DNA of 64,000 bases from Diphasiastrum complanatum (GCA_029204225.1 CM055096.1:39342461-39406460), one strand, 5' to 3'. Shown: positions 1 through 25,019, numbered from the stretch's first letter. The notes: a model not told the origin generated them from the letters alone. Translations and numbers: made by a program.

Positions 1-363
1 TTGGAACTAACTCTCGTAGTCTTCTATGCAGGTTTGGGACAGTACCCCCTGGAGCTGCTACCAGTCATGCGAGGGTTGGTTCCCACTGGTTTTGGAGAAA
101 AGAAAATCTGATGAGAATTTTGCCTCTTTTTCCCTCCAAAATATAAATTTGTATGTTTTCTTGGTTTTCCAAGGTTTTTGGCTGGATGTCAAGCCCTTAG
201 AGGCTTTTTAGGGCCTCCTCTATCCTCTCACACCTCCTCCACTAGCTGCAAATAGTCCAAGCGCACGAAAATACAGAAAACAAGCTAACTCTACCCAAAA
301 TCCACCTAAAAACACTCTAAAAAAACAAAAGCAAAAGCAACTAAACTAGTTAGTGGAAGCCTA
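1..363 (-). mobile_element. Internal leader of a minus-strand Ty3/gypsy element (continues off the left edge)
   Basis: This stretch lies directly inside the LTR and primer-binding site that follow it, so on the minus strand it is the untranslated leader between PBS and gag. The rest of the element is outside the window. I see no supported reading frame here. The assignment rests on position only. Confidence 0.45.
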
Positions 364-381
364 TCCCCGGTAACGACGCCA
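364..381 (-). promoter_or_regulatory. Primer-binding site, tRNA-Asp type
   Basis: On the minus strand this reads TGGCGTCGTTACCGGGGA, close to TGGCGCCGTTGCCGGGGA, the PBS matching the 3' end of tRNA-Asp in many plant gypsy elements. It sits three bases inside the ACA end of the LTR at 385-1242, the expected arrangement for a minus-strand element. Two bases differ from the common form. Confidence 0.65.
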
Positions 382-384
382 TTG

Positions 385-1242
385 TGTAGATTTTAGTTAG
401 TGAGCAACCCTTCTGCCTGTCAAAGAAGGTTAGAACACTTGGATAGGAGCCTAACTATGCTAAGATCCTACTTTTAGTTGATCTCTATTTTTTCCCTTAA
501 CTCTACTCACCTTTAACACTACTCCCATTAACTCTACTCCTCTAAACTAGCATTCATTTTGGGTGAAATGGGAAGAGAAGAATAGAAGAGATAGAGAGGC
601 AAAGAGAGGGAGAGAGAGTGTGTGTGTGGAGAGGGAGTAGATGAACAGAGAGTGAAAGTGAGAGTGGAGGTTAGCTCACTTGCTCATTTTACTTGCTAAA
701 GGAAAAACATAAGCTATGGAAACCAAGAAAGAATGAACTTGAAAGCAAATAGAAAGCAACGATAGCAATAGCAAGCATTGAATAGCAAATGAGGATGCTT
801 CTCTTCCAAAAATGGTGGAGTTTCCTTCTTCTCATTAAGCATGGAAATATGATACAAGAGGTGGCTTTTTATCAATGGGGAAGGCCCTTTGCCCCAAAAT
901 CCTATTGGCTACTCCTAAAAATATAAGCTTTAATATACACCATTCACCTTGGGTCCAATCTAATCCAAGGGTCTTAAAAGAGTACATTAGAAATCACAAA
1001 ATACATGTGAGTTTCAATTTGGACCCAACTTTGAAAGGTTTTAGACTAAGTTTATTAACTTGACATTGTGGCGTCAACTTTTATTTTATTAACAATAAGG
1101 CCCAAGTCTTTTTATTCTATTTACAACTTGACTTGCATGCTCATTGCGCCATGGGCTTATACACGTAGGACGCCATGACCCTCGCAACTATTTCTACTTT
1201 CCGATTTTGTTTATTTACAACGTGTTGGGAATACCCCCAACA
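385..1242 (-). repeat. 5' LTR of a minus-strand gypsy element (858 bp)
   Basis: On the minus strand the segment starts TGTTGGGGG and ends ATCTACA (TG...CA), directly followed by the tRNA-Asp-type PBS. Its right edge falls exactly where chromovirus integrase sequence begins, so the element inserted into that chromovirus. Bases 1243-1247 (GGAGG) would be one half of the target duplication; the other half is outside the window. Around 590-670 the LTR holds a GA-rich tract. The partner LTR is not in the window, so the boundary rests on the TG/CA ends, the PBS and the break in the integrase. Confidence 0.65.
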
Positions 1243-2518
1243 GGAGGATTCCAAGCAATCTCAAAATGATAAGATACTTGAAGACTATCCCATAATAAAT
1301 GGCTTGCTTTTTCGAAAGAAAAAGGTTTGTGTGCCGGATAGGGAGGACTTGCGAGCCCAAATCCTGGAGCAGTGTCATGACAACCCTTGTGCTGATCACC
1401 TAGACATATAGAGGACACTTGACCTTGCCAGGCATGATTTCTTCTGGCCAAAGATGAAAGGTCATGTCAAGGCATACGTTCAAGGTTGTGAACAATGCCA
1501 GCAAAACAAAGCATAAAGACTCAAAGTTGCGGGTCTTCTACATCCCTTGGAAATTCCCAGCAAGAAATGGGAAAGCATTTCAATGGATTTTGTGGTTGGA
1601 CTCCCTAAAACCTGGAGTGATCACGATGCCAATTGGGTGGTGGTTGACAAGCTAACCAAGATGGCACAATTTATACCAACTAAATTAGTTGTCAAGCCAT
1701 CTGAAATAACCCAGGATTTCATTGAAAAGTTGTTCAGATTGTATGGTTTGCCAAATGATATTGTTAGTGATCAAGACTCCAAGTTCACTGGCAAGTTCTG
1801 GCTAGCAGTTTTTGAAAAACTTGAAACAACCCTTAGTCTTAGTTCTTTGGATCACCCAATCTTATGGGCATATAGAACGTGTCAACCAGACATTGGAAGA
1901 TATGCTTACAGGATATGTTTCTCACCGACAGTCTGATTGGGAAAAGTATCTCCCAATGGTTGAGTTCGCGCACAATAGTGCCAAACATTCTGCCAACGGA
2001 TTAAGTCCTTTTATGTTTATGTATGGCTTTCAGCCGCGTTCTCATAGTTTGGTCGGACTCAAAGGTCTCAAGGTGCAGGCTGCAGTAGATTTTCTACAAG
2101 ATATGCAAGAAATGTTGCTAGTGGCCAAGGAAAGCATGAAAACCGCTCATGATAGAGCTCAATTTTATGTGAACCGCGGTCACTCACCTTGGGTAATTGA
2201 GGCCAAAACCTGGGGATATCTTAAAATCCCTAAGGATTGCAAGGTACTTTGGACGGAAAAATGCCATAAGCTATCTCCTCATTATAGCGGACCCTATAAG
2301 GTTGTAAAGAAAATCAACCCGGTCGCTTATCAGCTAGAATTCCGGAAGGTGAACTGGTTGAGTTAGAGGATTTGTCTACCTTTGTTCCTAACATTCTTGA
2401 AAAAGTGGTTCACGTTCGTCACCAATCGAGAAACGTACGTTGGAAAGGCAAGTCAGATGATGAGGACACTTGGGAGAGAGAAGACTATTTAAGACTGAAC
2501 TTCCCTGATTTGCCCCCA
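1243..2518 (+). pseudogene. Ty3/gypsy chromovirus pol fragment: integrase and chromodomain
   Basis: Read on the plus strand with frame changes, this is the end of a chromovirus polyprotein. In order: the integrase zinc-binding segment, with CEQCQQNKA near 1488-1512; the catalytic core, with first Asp in SMDFVVGLP (about 1576), second Asp in DIVSDQDSKFTG (about 1760) and Glu in ERVNQTLEDM (about 1880); the C-terminal linker near 2210-2340 (SPHYSGPYKVVKK); and a chromodomain near 2400-2510 (NVRWKGKSDDEDTWE). A stop breaks the zinc-binding part near 1409, another lies near 1515, and the frame shifts near 1850. Reverse transcriptase and gag are missing, because a minus-strand gypsy LTR interrupts the left side at 1242. 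Another LTR element interrupts the right side at 2519. Family call firm, non-functional. Confidence 0.85.
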
Positions 2519-3763
2519 TGTTGTAAAGCTACCTTTACAAGCTTTACTTCCGGTGCCATCGGCGCCAGCTATGTCCCCGGCGCCAGCAGCGCCCCTGCTG
2601 CTCCAGGCGCCAACGGCGCCGGCACCACTCCCGGCGCCACTGTGACCAAAATCCAGCCGGTGCCAAGTTCCTATGGCTGAAAATCTTTGATCGGTTCTAG
2701 CGGAGTCCAGAGAGCTCAGATCGATGTGCAATCACCTCACACGATCTAGGCATGATTAAAGGAAGCCTAGGGATCAATAAAATCTAGAGAGAGAAAATGA
2801 CTTTCTAGAAAGAGAAAATCCTAGAGAGAGAAAAATGTGCTTTACCAGCTTAGGTAGAGTGCTTGGTATGAGGGGGGGTGCCGAATCACACCGAATACTA
2901 TAGGGGAGTGCGGGTTGCGACTCAGGGCGAGCTCCAACCAAGTCTCAGCCTCCCTTGCTGGAATGTTGTCATGGCTCTCGCCTTGGCATGCTAGCGCCCC
3001 AGAGACTAGGGTCGGTCACACACTTGAAATGTAACCTTCTCAGATTTATCAATAAAGTGGGATTTTTCTCAAACTGACTCTGATTACCTTCTGGGTTTCA
3101 ATGTTCGGTAAAAGCGCCAGTTGTAAGGCCGCTTCCAAATTTTTAAGTTGGCACATAGCTGAGGGTCGTATCCCGGAATGCCAGCGGTATGCCGTCAGGA
3201 CCATTCGGTCCGTGGCGCCAGCGGTATGCTGTCGGGACCATTTGGTCCAGGAACTGGTTGTTTCCATATCTGTCGCGGATTGTGGTCATGAGTGTTTCTT
3301 GCATGAACGTGAATGGGTTAAGCTCTTGGGGAACGGGCTCTAACTTGTCGGCTGAGTTGGATGGCTTGCTTGGGTGGAAGTTACTTGTTTATGGCTATCC
3401 AGTCTGGCGTGGCGCCAGGTTGGCTTCCAGCGCTTGTGACGAAGCTTTCAGTTGGTTAAGTATGATGTAAGTCAGACCGCTTGCTTGGAATGGATGTTAG
3501 TCGTTTGTAACGAAGCTTCGAGTTGGTCAAGTTTGATGTATGTCGGGCGGCTTGCTTGGAGGGAAGTCACCGACATCGGGACCCCCGATCTGGCATGGCG
3601 CCAAGTTGGATCTCAATGTTGGTTTTCGGAACTTCAAGTTGGTTAAGTCTGATCGTTGTTGGCAAGTTGGCTGCTTGTATGTCAAGTGGGTTTGGATGGC
3701 AAGAGTTGAAGGCTGGGAAGCTAAGTCGTGGTTCCCGGCTCCCTTTGGGATGCCTGCGCTACA
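2519..3763 (+). repeat. 5' LTR of the non-coding element (about 1,245 bp)
   Basis: It starts TGTTGTAAAG and ends CTACA just before the PBS at 3766. The first 190 bp match 6357-6547 with about 14 mismatches by hand count. The opening 130 bp hold five GGCGCC sites. Further in are a 37-bp tandem duplication near 3178-3248 (GGTATGCYGTC, GGACCATT) and a 72-bp one near 3430-3565 (GACGAAGCTT, GGCTTGCTTGGA). The right end is inferred from the PBS because the partner LTR is truncated. Confidence 0.7.
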
Positions 3764-3765
3764 TG

Positions 3766-3777
3766 TGGTATCAGAGC
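3766..3777 (+). promoter_or_regulatory. Primer-binding site, initiator tRNA-Met type
   Basis: TGGTATCAGAGC is the sequence complementary to the 3' end of initiator tRNA-Met used by many plant LTR elements. It lies two bases after the ACA end of the LTR. Confidence 0.85.
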
Positions 3778-3853
3778 CGACTGGCCGGTCAGCTATGCGG
3801 ATCTCACAGAAATGGCCACGGTTTGGAGTTCATCAAGACAACTATTGTGCAAG

Positions 3854-4241
3854 GTGCTGCCCATAGTGTAAGCACGGGTGCGTCCACGGTCGGGGTGGTC
3901 GACAGAACAGGGGACTTGATGAGTCAAAGTGCTGCCCTTGAGGTGTAAGCACGGTCAGTTCTCGCGGTTCGGGCCTGGCGCTGTCTGCACGTAGGACAGA
4001 TGAGGTAGTGTGCTGCCAATAGGTTGGTGTAAGCACGGTCTGTGCCTTGTGGGGTGCGGGGCAACATATTCGAACTGTACGGGTTAACCATTGATACAGA
4101 GATGCTGCTCGAATTCGGGTGTAAAGCACGGGTGGTTAGCTGCCGGTGCGGGATAGCTGCCGATCGTTTAGCTATAAGGGCTATCGACCAAAAAGTGGTG
4201 GGACGTGACTGAGGCAATGTGCTGCTTAACGGTGAAAGCAC
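3854..4241 (+). repeat. Array of five GTGCTGC...AGCAC mini-hairpins
   Basis: Five units pair GTGCT with AGCAC: 3854/3871-3875, 3929/3948-3952, 4010/4032-4036, 4102/4135-4139 (first base changed to A) and 4219/4237-4241. The loops differ in sequence and length (12-28 nt). Spacing between units is 75 to 117 bp. The array begins about 75 bp after the PBS, where LTR elements carry packaging or dimerisation signals; that role is inference. Confidence 0.65.
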
Positions 4242-4518
4242 AGATAGTTGGAGGGGTGTCCTATGTGGGCTGATTCCGTGATCGATCTGTATGGGCGCGG
4301 CCAGGCAAAGGTCCGTTGGTAGGACCATCTCAAAGGGGGACCTTGTCTTTGTTACTTGTTAGTAAACCTACCTGAGTGTCTTACTTGTATGTATTCGTGG
4401 TGAGTCTTAGTACTCGTGCTTTGCCTGGTTTGCATGATTGCTTGTGATACAAGGAGCTGATGGCTCGAGAAAGAACCTTTTCTTTTGAAGGCTGATACCA
4501 TCAAACAAAGAGGACTAC

Positions 4519-5022
4519 AGAATCTGTGAGGCGGATTTGCAGTTCAAGTACTCACACGTGAACGACAACGAAACGACTCAATGTTTGCAAAGGATGGATG
4601 GCTAGCCTGTTTCTTGGGTTAGTTTCATTTGTGACAACGCCCACCAGACACAAACAAGAAGTCAAAAGTTGGAAAGGGCAATTTCAGGGGAGATCTTCTA
4701 TGGAGCAGTTGGTCTTCATTTTGGGACGACCACTTTCAGAACTGAAACTCACTAAGCATGGGTGATATCTAGAATCTGTGGGGCGGATTTGCAGTTCAAG
4801 TACTCGCACGTGAACGACAACGAAACGACTCAATGTTTGCAAAGGATGGATGGCTAGCCTGTTTCTTGGGTTAGTTTCATTTGCGACAACGCCCACTAGA
4901 CGCAAGCAGGAAGTCAAAAGTTGGAAAGGGCGATTTCAGGGGAGATATTCTATGGAGCAGTTGGTCTTCATTTTGGGACGGCCACCTTCGGAACTGAAAC
5001 TCACTGAGCATGGGTGATATCC
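4519..5022 (+). repeat. 252-bp tandem duplication inside the non-coding element
   Basis: Copy 1 (about 4519-4770) and copy 2 (about 4771-5022) both run from AGAATCTGTG to GGGTGATATC with only scattered mismatches. A fainter duplication of about 183 bp period follows at 5414-5526 and 5597-5708 (GTGAAAGT, ATAGTTCG/ACAGTTCG, AACTGGTGC/AACTAGTGC). Confidence 0.85.
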
Positions 5023-6342
5023 AGTATCGGTTGGGTTTTTCCTCAAAGGGGAAAGACTAGGATCTTCTTCAAAGATTGGCAACAAGTTGGATCGAGCCAT
5101 AATCGTAGCAGATGGGAAGCAAAGTGTTGGAAAGGCTTTTTGTCCGAAGAACTCTACTCTAAAGTCCGATCAGCTGATTTATTAAGTGGAGGGGAACTAT
5201 CACACACACCTCTCTCTTGGGGCAAATTTTGAATGAAAGTTGATCAAAATGGGGGCAAATTCAAGGTGACCTAGCCATACTCACACGAGGAGACTGGCGA
5301 ACTTTGGACCTAATAAGCTGACAAGTTTTTGTTGTGGAAAGAAAAGTTTGTTATAGGCTTTCTCTGGACTAGCAATGATGAGGAAACATATGAGTATGCT
5401 GGTTTGTGTTACATGTAAGGCAGTTGATCAATGAAGGAACTGTGAAAGTTGAGTCTTGCATGAAAGACTTGGTATTTTGAACGGACGCTAAGGGACAGTT
5501 CGCATTGAGATCGAACTAGTGCAAACTCTGGGTGCATGTGTCTGATTCAAAGAGAGCTACTTGAAGCCAAGCTCGATGTACACTTCTTGTTTTGACTGTG
5601 AGGCAACTGACCAGTGATGGAATTGTGAAAGTCAAGTTTTGCGCGACGAACATGGTGCTTCAAACAAACGCGAAGAGATAGTTCGGATGCGGATCAAACT
5701 GGTGCGACCCTTTGGCTTTCCACGAGGTCAATGGTTACATTTGGGCTGATTCAAAGAGCTACTTCAAGCTAAGTGAGAGGTGCATTGCGGAGTACTCAAT
5801 CTTTGCCTACCTTAAAGAGCCAAGATGGAAAAGTATCAAGATCAGGCTGGGACAAGGAGAGAAATCAAGGTGCAGAAGCAACAAGGCACATAGTGGACCA
5901 TAAAGTGGGCAATCAAACGATAAATCCTTTGGCTCAGGGAGCCCTGATACCTATGCGGAACTGAACAAATCTGGAGCTCAGGGAGCTCAACACAAAGTGC
6001 ATCAAGGACAAATCAGGACCTCAAAGGAGTTCCAAAGTCGAAAGTCAGAAGCGACAAGGGCGAACATTTCAAAGAAAGGCCTCTGTCACCAGTTAATAAG
6101 GTTTTTGGGTTTTACGAAAGCGATATCAAATCTATGCTTTTCCCTGACAAAGATATATTTTCAAGTTATGTACTCTTTCAGTACAAAGAGCTGAGCCTCC
6201 GACTTGTGGTGTGCCAGCTTCAATGTTAATAAAAAGTGGCCAGTAGTTTGAGTACTATGCCAAGTAGCTCAAATGTATAGTTATTTTAATTGGGAGACAC
6301 CTTTACTTTAATCTGACATCTGATGAGAACATCAGATTTTAT

Positions 6343-6356
6343 AAAGGTGGGGTGGA
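6343..6356 (+). promoter_or_regulatory. Polypurine tract
   Basis: AAAGGTGGGGTGGA lies directly before the TG start of the right LTR, the expected place for the plus-strand primer of an LTR retroelement. Confidence 0.7.
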
Positions 6357-6547
6357 TGTTGTAAAGCTACCTTTACAAGGTTTACTTCCGGCGCCATCGG
6401 CGCCAACTATGTCCCCAGCACCAGCAGCGCCCCTGCTGCTCTCGGCGCCAACAGCGCCGGCGCCGCTCCCGGCGCCACTGTGACCAAAATCCAGTCAGCG
6501 CCAAGTTCCTATGGCTGAAAATCTTTGATCAGTTCTAGCGGAGTCCA
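6357..6547 (+). repeat. Truncated 3' LTR of the non-coding element
   Basis: It matches the first 190 bp of the left LTR from TGTTGTAAAG to AGCGGAGTCCA. After 6547 the similarity stops abruptly and AT-rich DNA follows, so about 1 kb of the LTR has been lost. Confidence 0.85.
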
Positions 6548-8735
6548 ATATGCACAAGCACTTCAAGAATTGAAAGCTATCTTTTCATAAATAATGAAAA
6601 TTGAGGTTAACCTAAAGCTTTTGACATTCCAAAATTAAAGAATACCTTGTTTTTCAAGATATCATACCACAATCAAAGGGTTAATAGACATATTGATTAC
6701 CCACATCACAAAAGTCATGCTAGATTCAACTTCCCCTCAAGATTTGATTATAAATACAAACTCACTTATTTGGCCACCCTCAAGATCTGATACCATGTGA
6801 ACAAATCAAATCCAAACATAAGATCTAGGCCTTGAATGATTGAACTAACTTCCACTATTTAAATGTTAGACGCATCACTCACAAATTTGCTACTATGATA
6901 AAAAAAACACCATAGACAATTGAAAAGATATAAATAGAACATGAAGCAAATTAAAATTTAAACCTTAACCTACCACTAGCAATCCATAAAATAAATCATC
7001 ATTATAATATCTATAAATAGCATTTCAAACTAGCTACAGAGTAAAATCAACATAGAAATTCCATATAATGATCTCTCTAGAGCCATATAACCTAAAATAA
7101 CAACTATAAACCCTAACTACATTCTGGTCCATATGGCCAAATTAACTGAAATAAAAACTATTTTATGGGACTTCAAATTTATCAATTCTAAAGGCTTATC
7201 TAAAAATAATAAATGATATAATTTTAATCACTTACATGTACGAAAAGCCTGATCACCAGTATGAACAAATTTGGCCTCCATTTGACAAGAAATAGACAAG
7301 CAGACTAGTTGACAATTTCTTATAGCTTCTTATCCTTGGCATAGCCATGAGGACATCAACATGGTTGCCCTATTAATGTCATTCACGAATATGCTCCTAC
7401 TACAGATGGTGCTCAATATGAGATTAGTGCAATCTAGTCAAGTTTCCTTGAAAGCTTTTTGATAGATTTCATATGCTTGATGATGAGCTATCTCATGACA
7501 TACAACCCTTTTTTGATGAATACTTGGTCACTCTCATTGCTTCATGTTAACTCATAGTATATGTCGAAGTTAATATCCCCTAATGCATCTTATTAACAAG
7601 TGATTTGTACATAATCAAATGTGTCCCATTCTTCATTGTTGACTATAGAAAGTCAAATGCCATTTCTTACCTAGTCTATTTAGATATTGATCCTTGCATA
7701 GACAGTTTCAAAATCTCATTTTGACTATAAACAACCCATTTGTCATGCATGAGAATGCACCACAACCTTCACATTGCATAAAATTTACATTGGGCATTGT
7801 AAGTTGATCCATCATGTGTGACTCAGAAAAGTGCTATTGGTCCAATGTTGTGTTTTTGCAAACAATGAAAGCCAAATTTGTGTGATGCTCTGAATCATAA
7901 CAATCCAACATTAACTTCCGAAGTGTGCCAAGGGCATTAAAAAAAACTAAGTTTAAGCTGGTGAATTCAGTTGCTTGATGTTGATTGCCTCTTGCTTGGA
8001 ACACATGGGCACAATAAAATGAATATGATGAAAATTCAAGATAGATGCAAACATCTATTCTAGGTAGTTGCTCACTTGTTTTTTTGCTTGCATATGCATG
8101 CAAATGTACCATTCTACAAAGCTCTTAATTCAATTCATGCTTTATTGTGGACTGATTGTCACTCACCCAACATATTTTAGTAAACATAAGTTTGATCTCA
8201 CACAAACACCTTGTAGTCTTGTATAATATGGGCAAACAATGCATTACTACATTCTCCACAATAGTCAAATTGGAATTGTGCCATTTAGGTCTCAAATCCG
8301 ACCAATGTCAGAATGGAATGTTGGAGCCTTGTGGCTGTGCTACTTGGCTTTATTTTGTGTTGTAAAGTGTAGATATTGCTTGGAGCCTTGTGCTATTTGG
8401 CTTTATTTTGTGATGTAAAGTGTACATATTGCATAAAATAATAAAATAATGCTTGTAAATCTAGTTACCATTGGCAACAACACCCCCTAACGATTTCAGA
8501 CTACTAAGATGTTGAAAATAGGCTTTATCAATGAAAGGAAATCCTTCTCTTTCACCTAGTGCCCATGGTCATCCAATATAAACAAATAGAACACAATAAG
8601 AATTATGCATAAGCGTGTATAGCTTGAGCTCATACACGAAAAAATGAGTGGAATGGAATGGAATGTGGGAGGATATGCTGGCAATCCCAGAACTGAGCGG
8701 CGAACGAACACGGGCGATCTGCTGGGCCGTCGTGG
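6548..8735. other. Intergenic DNA, no gene seen
   Basis: AT-rich sequence downstream of the GLR gene. Short open frames exist on both strands but none resembles a known domain. A short tandem duplication of about 60 bp occurs at 8323-8440 (GGAGCCTTGTG, TTGGCTTTATTTTGTG). Nothing else recognised. Confidence 0.6.
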
Positions 8736-22208
<13,473 letters not shown>

Positions 22209-23272
22209 GGCACGCCAGGAGATCAAGAGGGGAGAGAGGTGTGTCGAGAGAGAGGAGAGCATAACGCACAATTTATTAGAGCTTGGAATTGTGAACCTCC
22301 ATTGAAGATGAAGAAGGGGCAGACAGAAAAACATCAACTAGAAAGAGAGGACGGGGGGTGGGGGGTCGAAAGAGAAAGGGAAGGTCCTGTCTTAAGGTAT
22401 TGTTGGGTGGGGGGGGCTTGGAAGCCTTATCGCCAGTTTCACTTGGGGAGAAATTTACGTGAAAGCTGTTATAACTGCTTCCAATTACGATCCTCTTGAG
22501 TCCTACCAAAGGGTGGGGATTTGGCCAGGCCCTTGCAACCCTTGAAGCCCATTTGGCTTAGCTCGGCCTTTAGATTTTTGGCCCTTCTGTTGTATGGCCC
22601 ATTGCCTTGGCTTCTAAGGCAAACTTACCTCAGAGTTGGCCCTGGTCTTATTGGCTTTTGAGTTGGCCCTCTCCCTTTCGACATAGAATATGATGTTTGA
22701 GGATTCACTTTTGCCTAGTGTAAGGTCCACCAAATCTCCTATATTATGGTAGGGTGACGCGGATATGAAATACAAAGTGAAATCAAAGACCTTGTATATG
22801 GTAGCAGGTGGGTGCCCACAAGTTGCGACCTACATCAGGCGCAGGCCTGTGTCGACCTACGTGAGCAGAGAGGCATAGGCTGTCACATGCAAGGGACCCG
22901 CTAGCTACCATATGCAGCGAGAGGCAGAATTTTTTTTTTCTTTTCGTTATTTTTGGCATTGCCTTGCAAAAGGCAACACTATGTGTTCAAGTTGGTCAAT
23001 GGAACTTTTGCAAAGGTCAATGTCTTTAATTATAAGGGTATGTGTGGACAAAATTCTTTGCCACATTGCTAATAAATTTATCGCAAAAACTTTTTAATTA
23101 TAGGCCTATGTGTGTTTCAATTTGGAAAATAAGATCCCTTCTTAATAAAGTCGCTCTCAAAGAAAGAAAAACTTAGAGACTTTGATACATAATCTCTATA
23201 ATAAATGTCATTTTGCAAGACAAAGTGTGTGAGTCCATTTTCCCTTGTAAGGTAATAGCCTTTCATATATAA
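22209..23272. other. 5' flank of the GLR gene
   Basis: On the minus strand the first 100 bases upstream of the start are CT-rich, then GA/G-rich blocks at 22340-22430. I cannot name a TATA box with confidence. From 22900 onwards the sequence is AT-rich, with no gene seen. Confidence 0.45.
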
Positions 23273-23511
23273 CTAGTAACGCTTGCCCGCCCAACGACGG
23301 ACAATTCAAATGTGAGGGCGGCGGGCCCGTGCCCATCCCCCTGCCCACCCCCATCATCGCCCATGTCCGTGCCCTCCCCAGCTCATGGCCTTCACCCTTC
23401 CCCAGCCTTTTTTACTTAAAAACATGGGTTTTCGGGCACTCACGCTGCTCGTGAGAGCGTGACGGGCAGCGTGAGCTGCTCGGAAACCACTTTTCTTTTA
23501 TTATATATAGA
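23273..23511 (-). mobile_element. Non-autonomous Helitron-like insertion, 239 bp
   Basis: On the minus strand it starts TCTATATATAATAAAAG after an A and ends in CTAG before a T. A GTCCG/CGGGC hairpin lies just before the end, followed by about 9 bases and the CTAG. These are the hallmarks of Helitrons: no terminal repeats, 5' TC, 3' hairpin plus CTRR, insertion between A and T. It has a GC-rich interior and no coding capacity. Confidence 0.65.
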
Positions 23512-25019
23512 TCTCTACAATACATGCCATTTTGCAAGGCAAGTGTTGTGAGTGAGTGAGGCAAGTGTGTGAGGTATTAGCCCATCCTTGTGAGTTCAAA
23601 CTCCATGGACTTAAAAATTAAACACTATGGGTCAAGAAGATCTTTTTGTTGAGGACTTTATTGCAAAAACTCTTTAAATGAAGCAAAAATTAATCTCTAT
23701 CTATTTTCCTAGCATGCATGCACACAATTTGAAGTTGGGATGCACCTCTCTCTATGTGCAAGTCATAAGTAACACAAAATTCATGTATTTCTCTTTTTCT
23801 AGCTTGCATGCCAAATCTTAACCTCCATGACGCACAAACAACTATCATCGAATAAAGATTATCCATATGCCCATATTTCTACTCATGCACACTTTAAATC
23901 AGAATTCAATCCTTGAGATAATAAAGAGAATGCTAACCATTATGCAGCATTTTCTAGACAACTAGAATTTGAAAGTAGCTAATTACCTTACGTCCAATCA
24001 TAGATACTAACTTTTTCAATCAAGAAATTTGTGGCAATGCCTTTGTATATACCACACAATTCTTGCTTTATATTTATCTTTTACTAATTGGGCAGGCCTC
24101 ATCAACCAATAGCATTTTCACATGCTGCCTAATGAAACATCAATATATTTAAAAAGTTTTTATTTTATTTATATTTGGAAAATTCTACGTTACGTAGAAC
24201 CCTGAAGCTAAGGTTTCAATTGGTCCACATGGCAACGAAAATAAGAAAAAAAAATAAAAAAGCATCTTTTTCAAAGGCCCTCGTCGGGCTCTAAGTTTCT
24301 TTAATGAGTAGCTGTGTTGCATGCTTCTACCCAAAAAGTATTTGGCAAACCCTTGATCTTTAGCATTGTCCTAGCTGTGAAGGATTTCAGATCATTCAAG
24401 ATCCAATCCATGTCCCAAATCTTTGGTTACAATAAGGAGCAAACCAACAATCCTGCCAATGTAGAAAAATCAGCATCTACACACAAAATGAGATGCAAAC
24501 TCTAAGAGATATTGATCAAACATGAACCAAAACATAAAATATGTTTGTTGTCCGTACAATTATAGTACCCTATTGTATTTCACACGTGTGGAATCGAAAA
24601 TAGCAATAAATGATCACTCTACACATAGAATTGCAAGATGACACCAAGATAGTGCACCAATGAGTAGTAGAACCCAAAGAGAACCATGTATAATGATGAA
24701 ATGAGAGATAGAAGAGAGAAGATGTGTCTCTCCACGAGTTACATCCTTTTATAGAGTTTCCAAACCCTATTTGGCCACTTGGCTTTCCCTCCAAAATGTA
24801 AACCCTACTATTTTTGAGTCTAGATTCAATGTACCCAAAGTTCAAATTTGAATCTCTCTCAAACTCGACTACCAACTTTTTCACACTTTCCAAAAGTGTT
24901 TATTGAATGTATTTTAAACTAATATAACTTCAAAAAGTTTATCTCTAAGTCTAAAATGAGTTTTGGCCTCTTATTGACAATTTACTAAAATGTGACTAAA
25001 CTAGACTAAACTATTTGAA

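Larger units (their letters stand above)
2519..6547 (+). mobile_element. Non-coding LTR retroelement (LARD-like), 3' truncated
   Basis: The element is bounded by a left LTR (2519-3763) and the first 191 bp of a right LTR (6357-6547). A tRNA-Met-type PBS and a polypurine tract lie in the correct places between them. The roughly 2.6-kb internal region has no recognisable gag or pol and no long frame, so it would need enzymes from another element. It contains five small hairpins after the PBS, a 252-bp tandem duplication and a second, older duplication. It inserted at the end of the chromodomain of the chromovirus on its left. The right LTR is cut at 6547, where unrelated AT-rich DNA starts, so no target duplication can be read. 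Confidence 0.75.

Noticed and set aside
3924-4328. Minus-strand 134-codon open frame over the hairpin array
   Set aside because: It overlaps the repeated hairpins of the LTR element, has Ser/Thr/Pro-rich low-information composition and resembles no domain.
7834-8112. Minus-strand 92-codon open frame downstream of the GLR gene
   Set aside because: No recognisable domain, no splice or promoter context; length is within chance for AT-rich DNA.
23273-23511. Solo LTR interpretation
   Set aside because: No TG...CA ends and no 5-bp duplication; TC/hairpin/CTAG ends with A-T insertion site fit a Helitron better.
24185-24300. Possible relative of the 28198-28567 MITE (TTACGT, GATTGGTCCA, A-rich block)
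   Set aside because: Similarity is limited to short AT-rich pieces and no terminal inverted repeats or TA duplication could be found.
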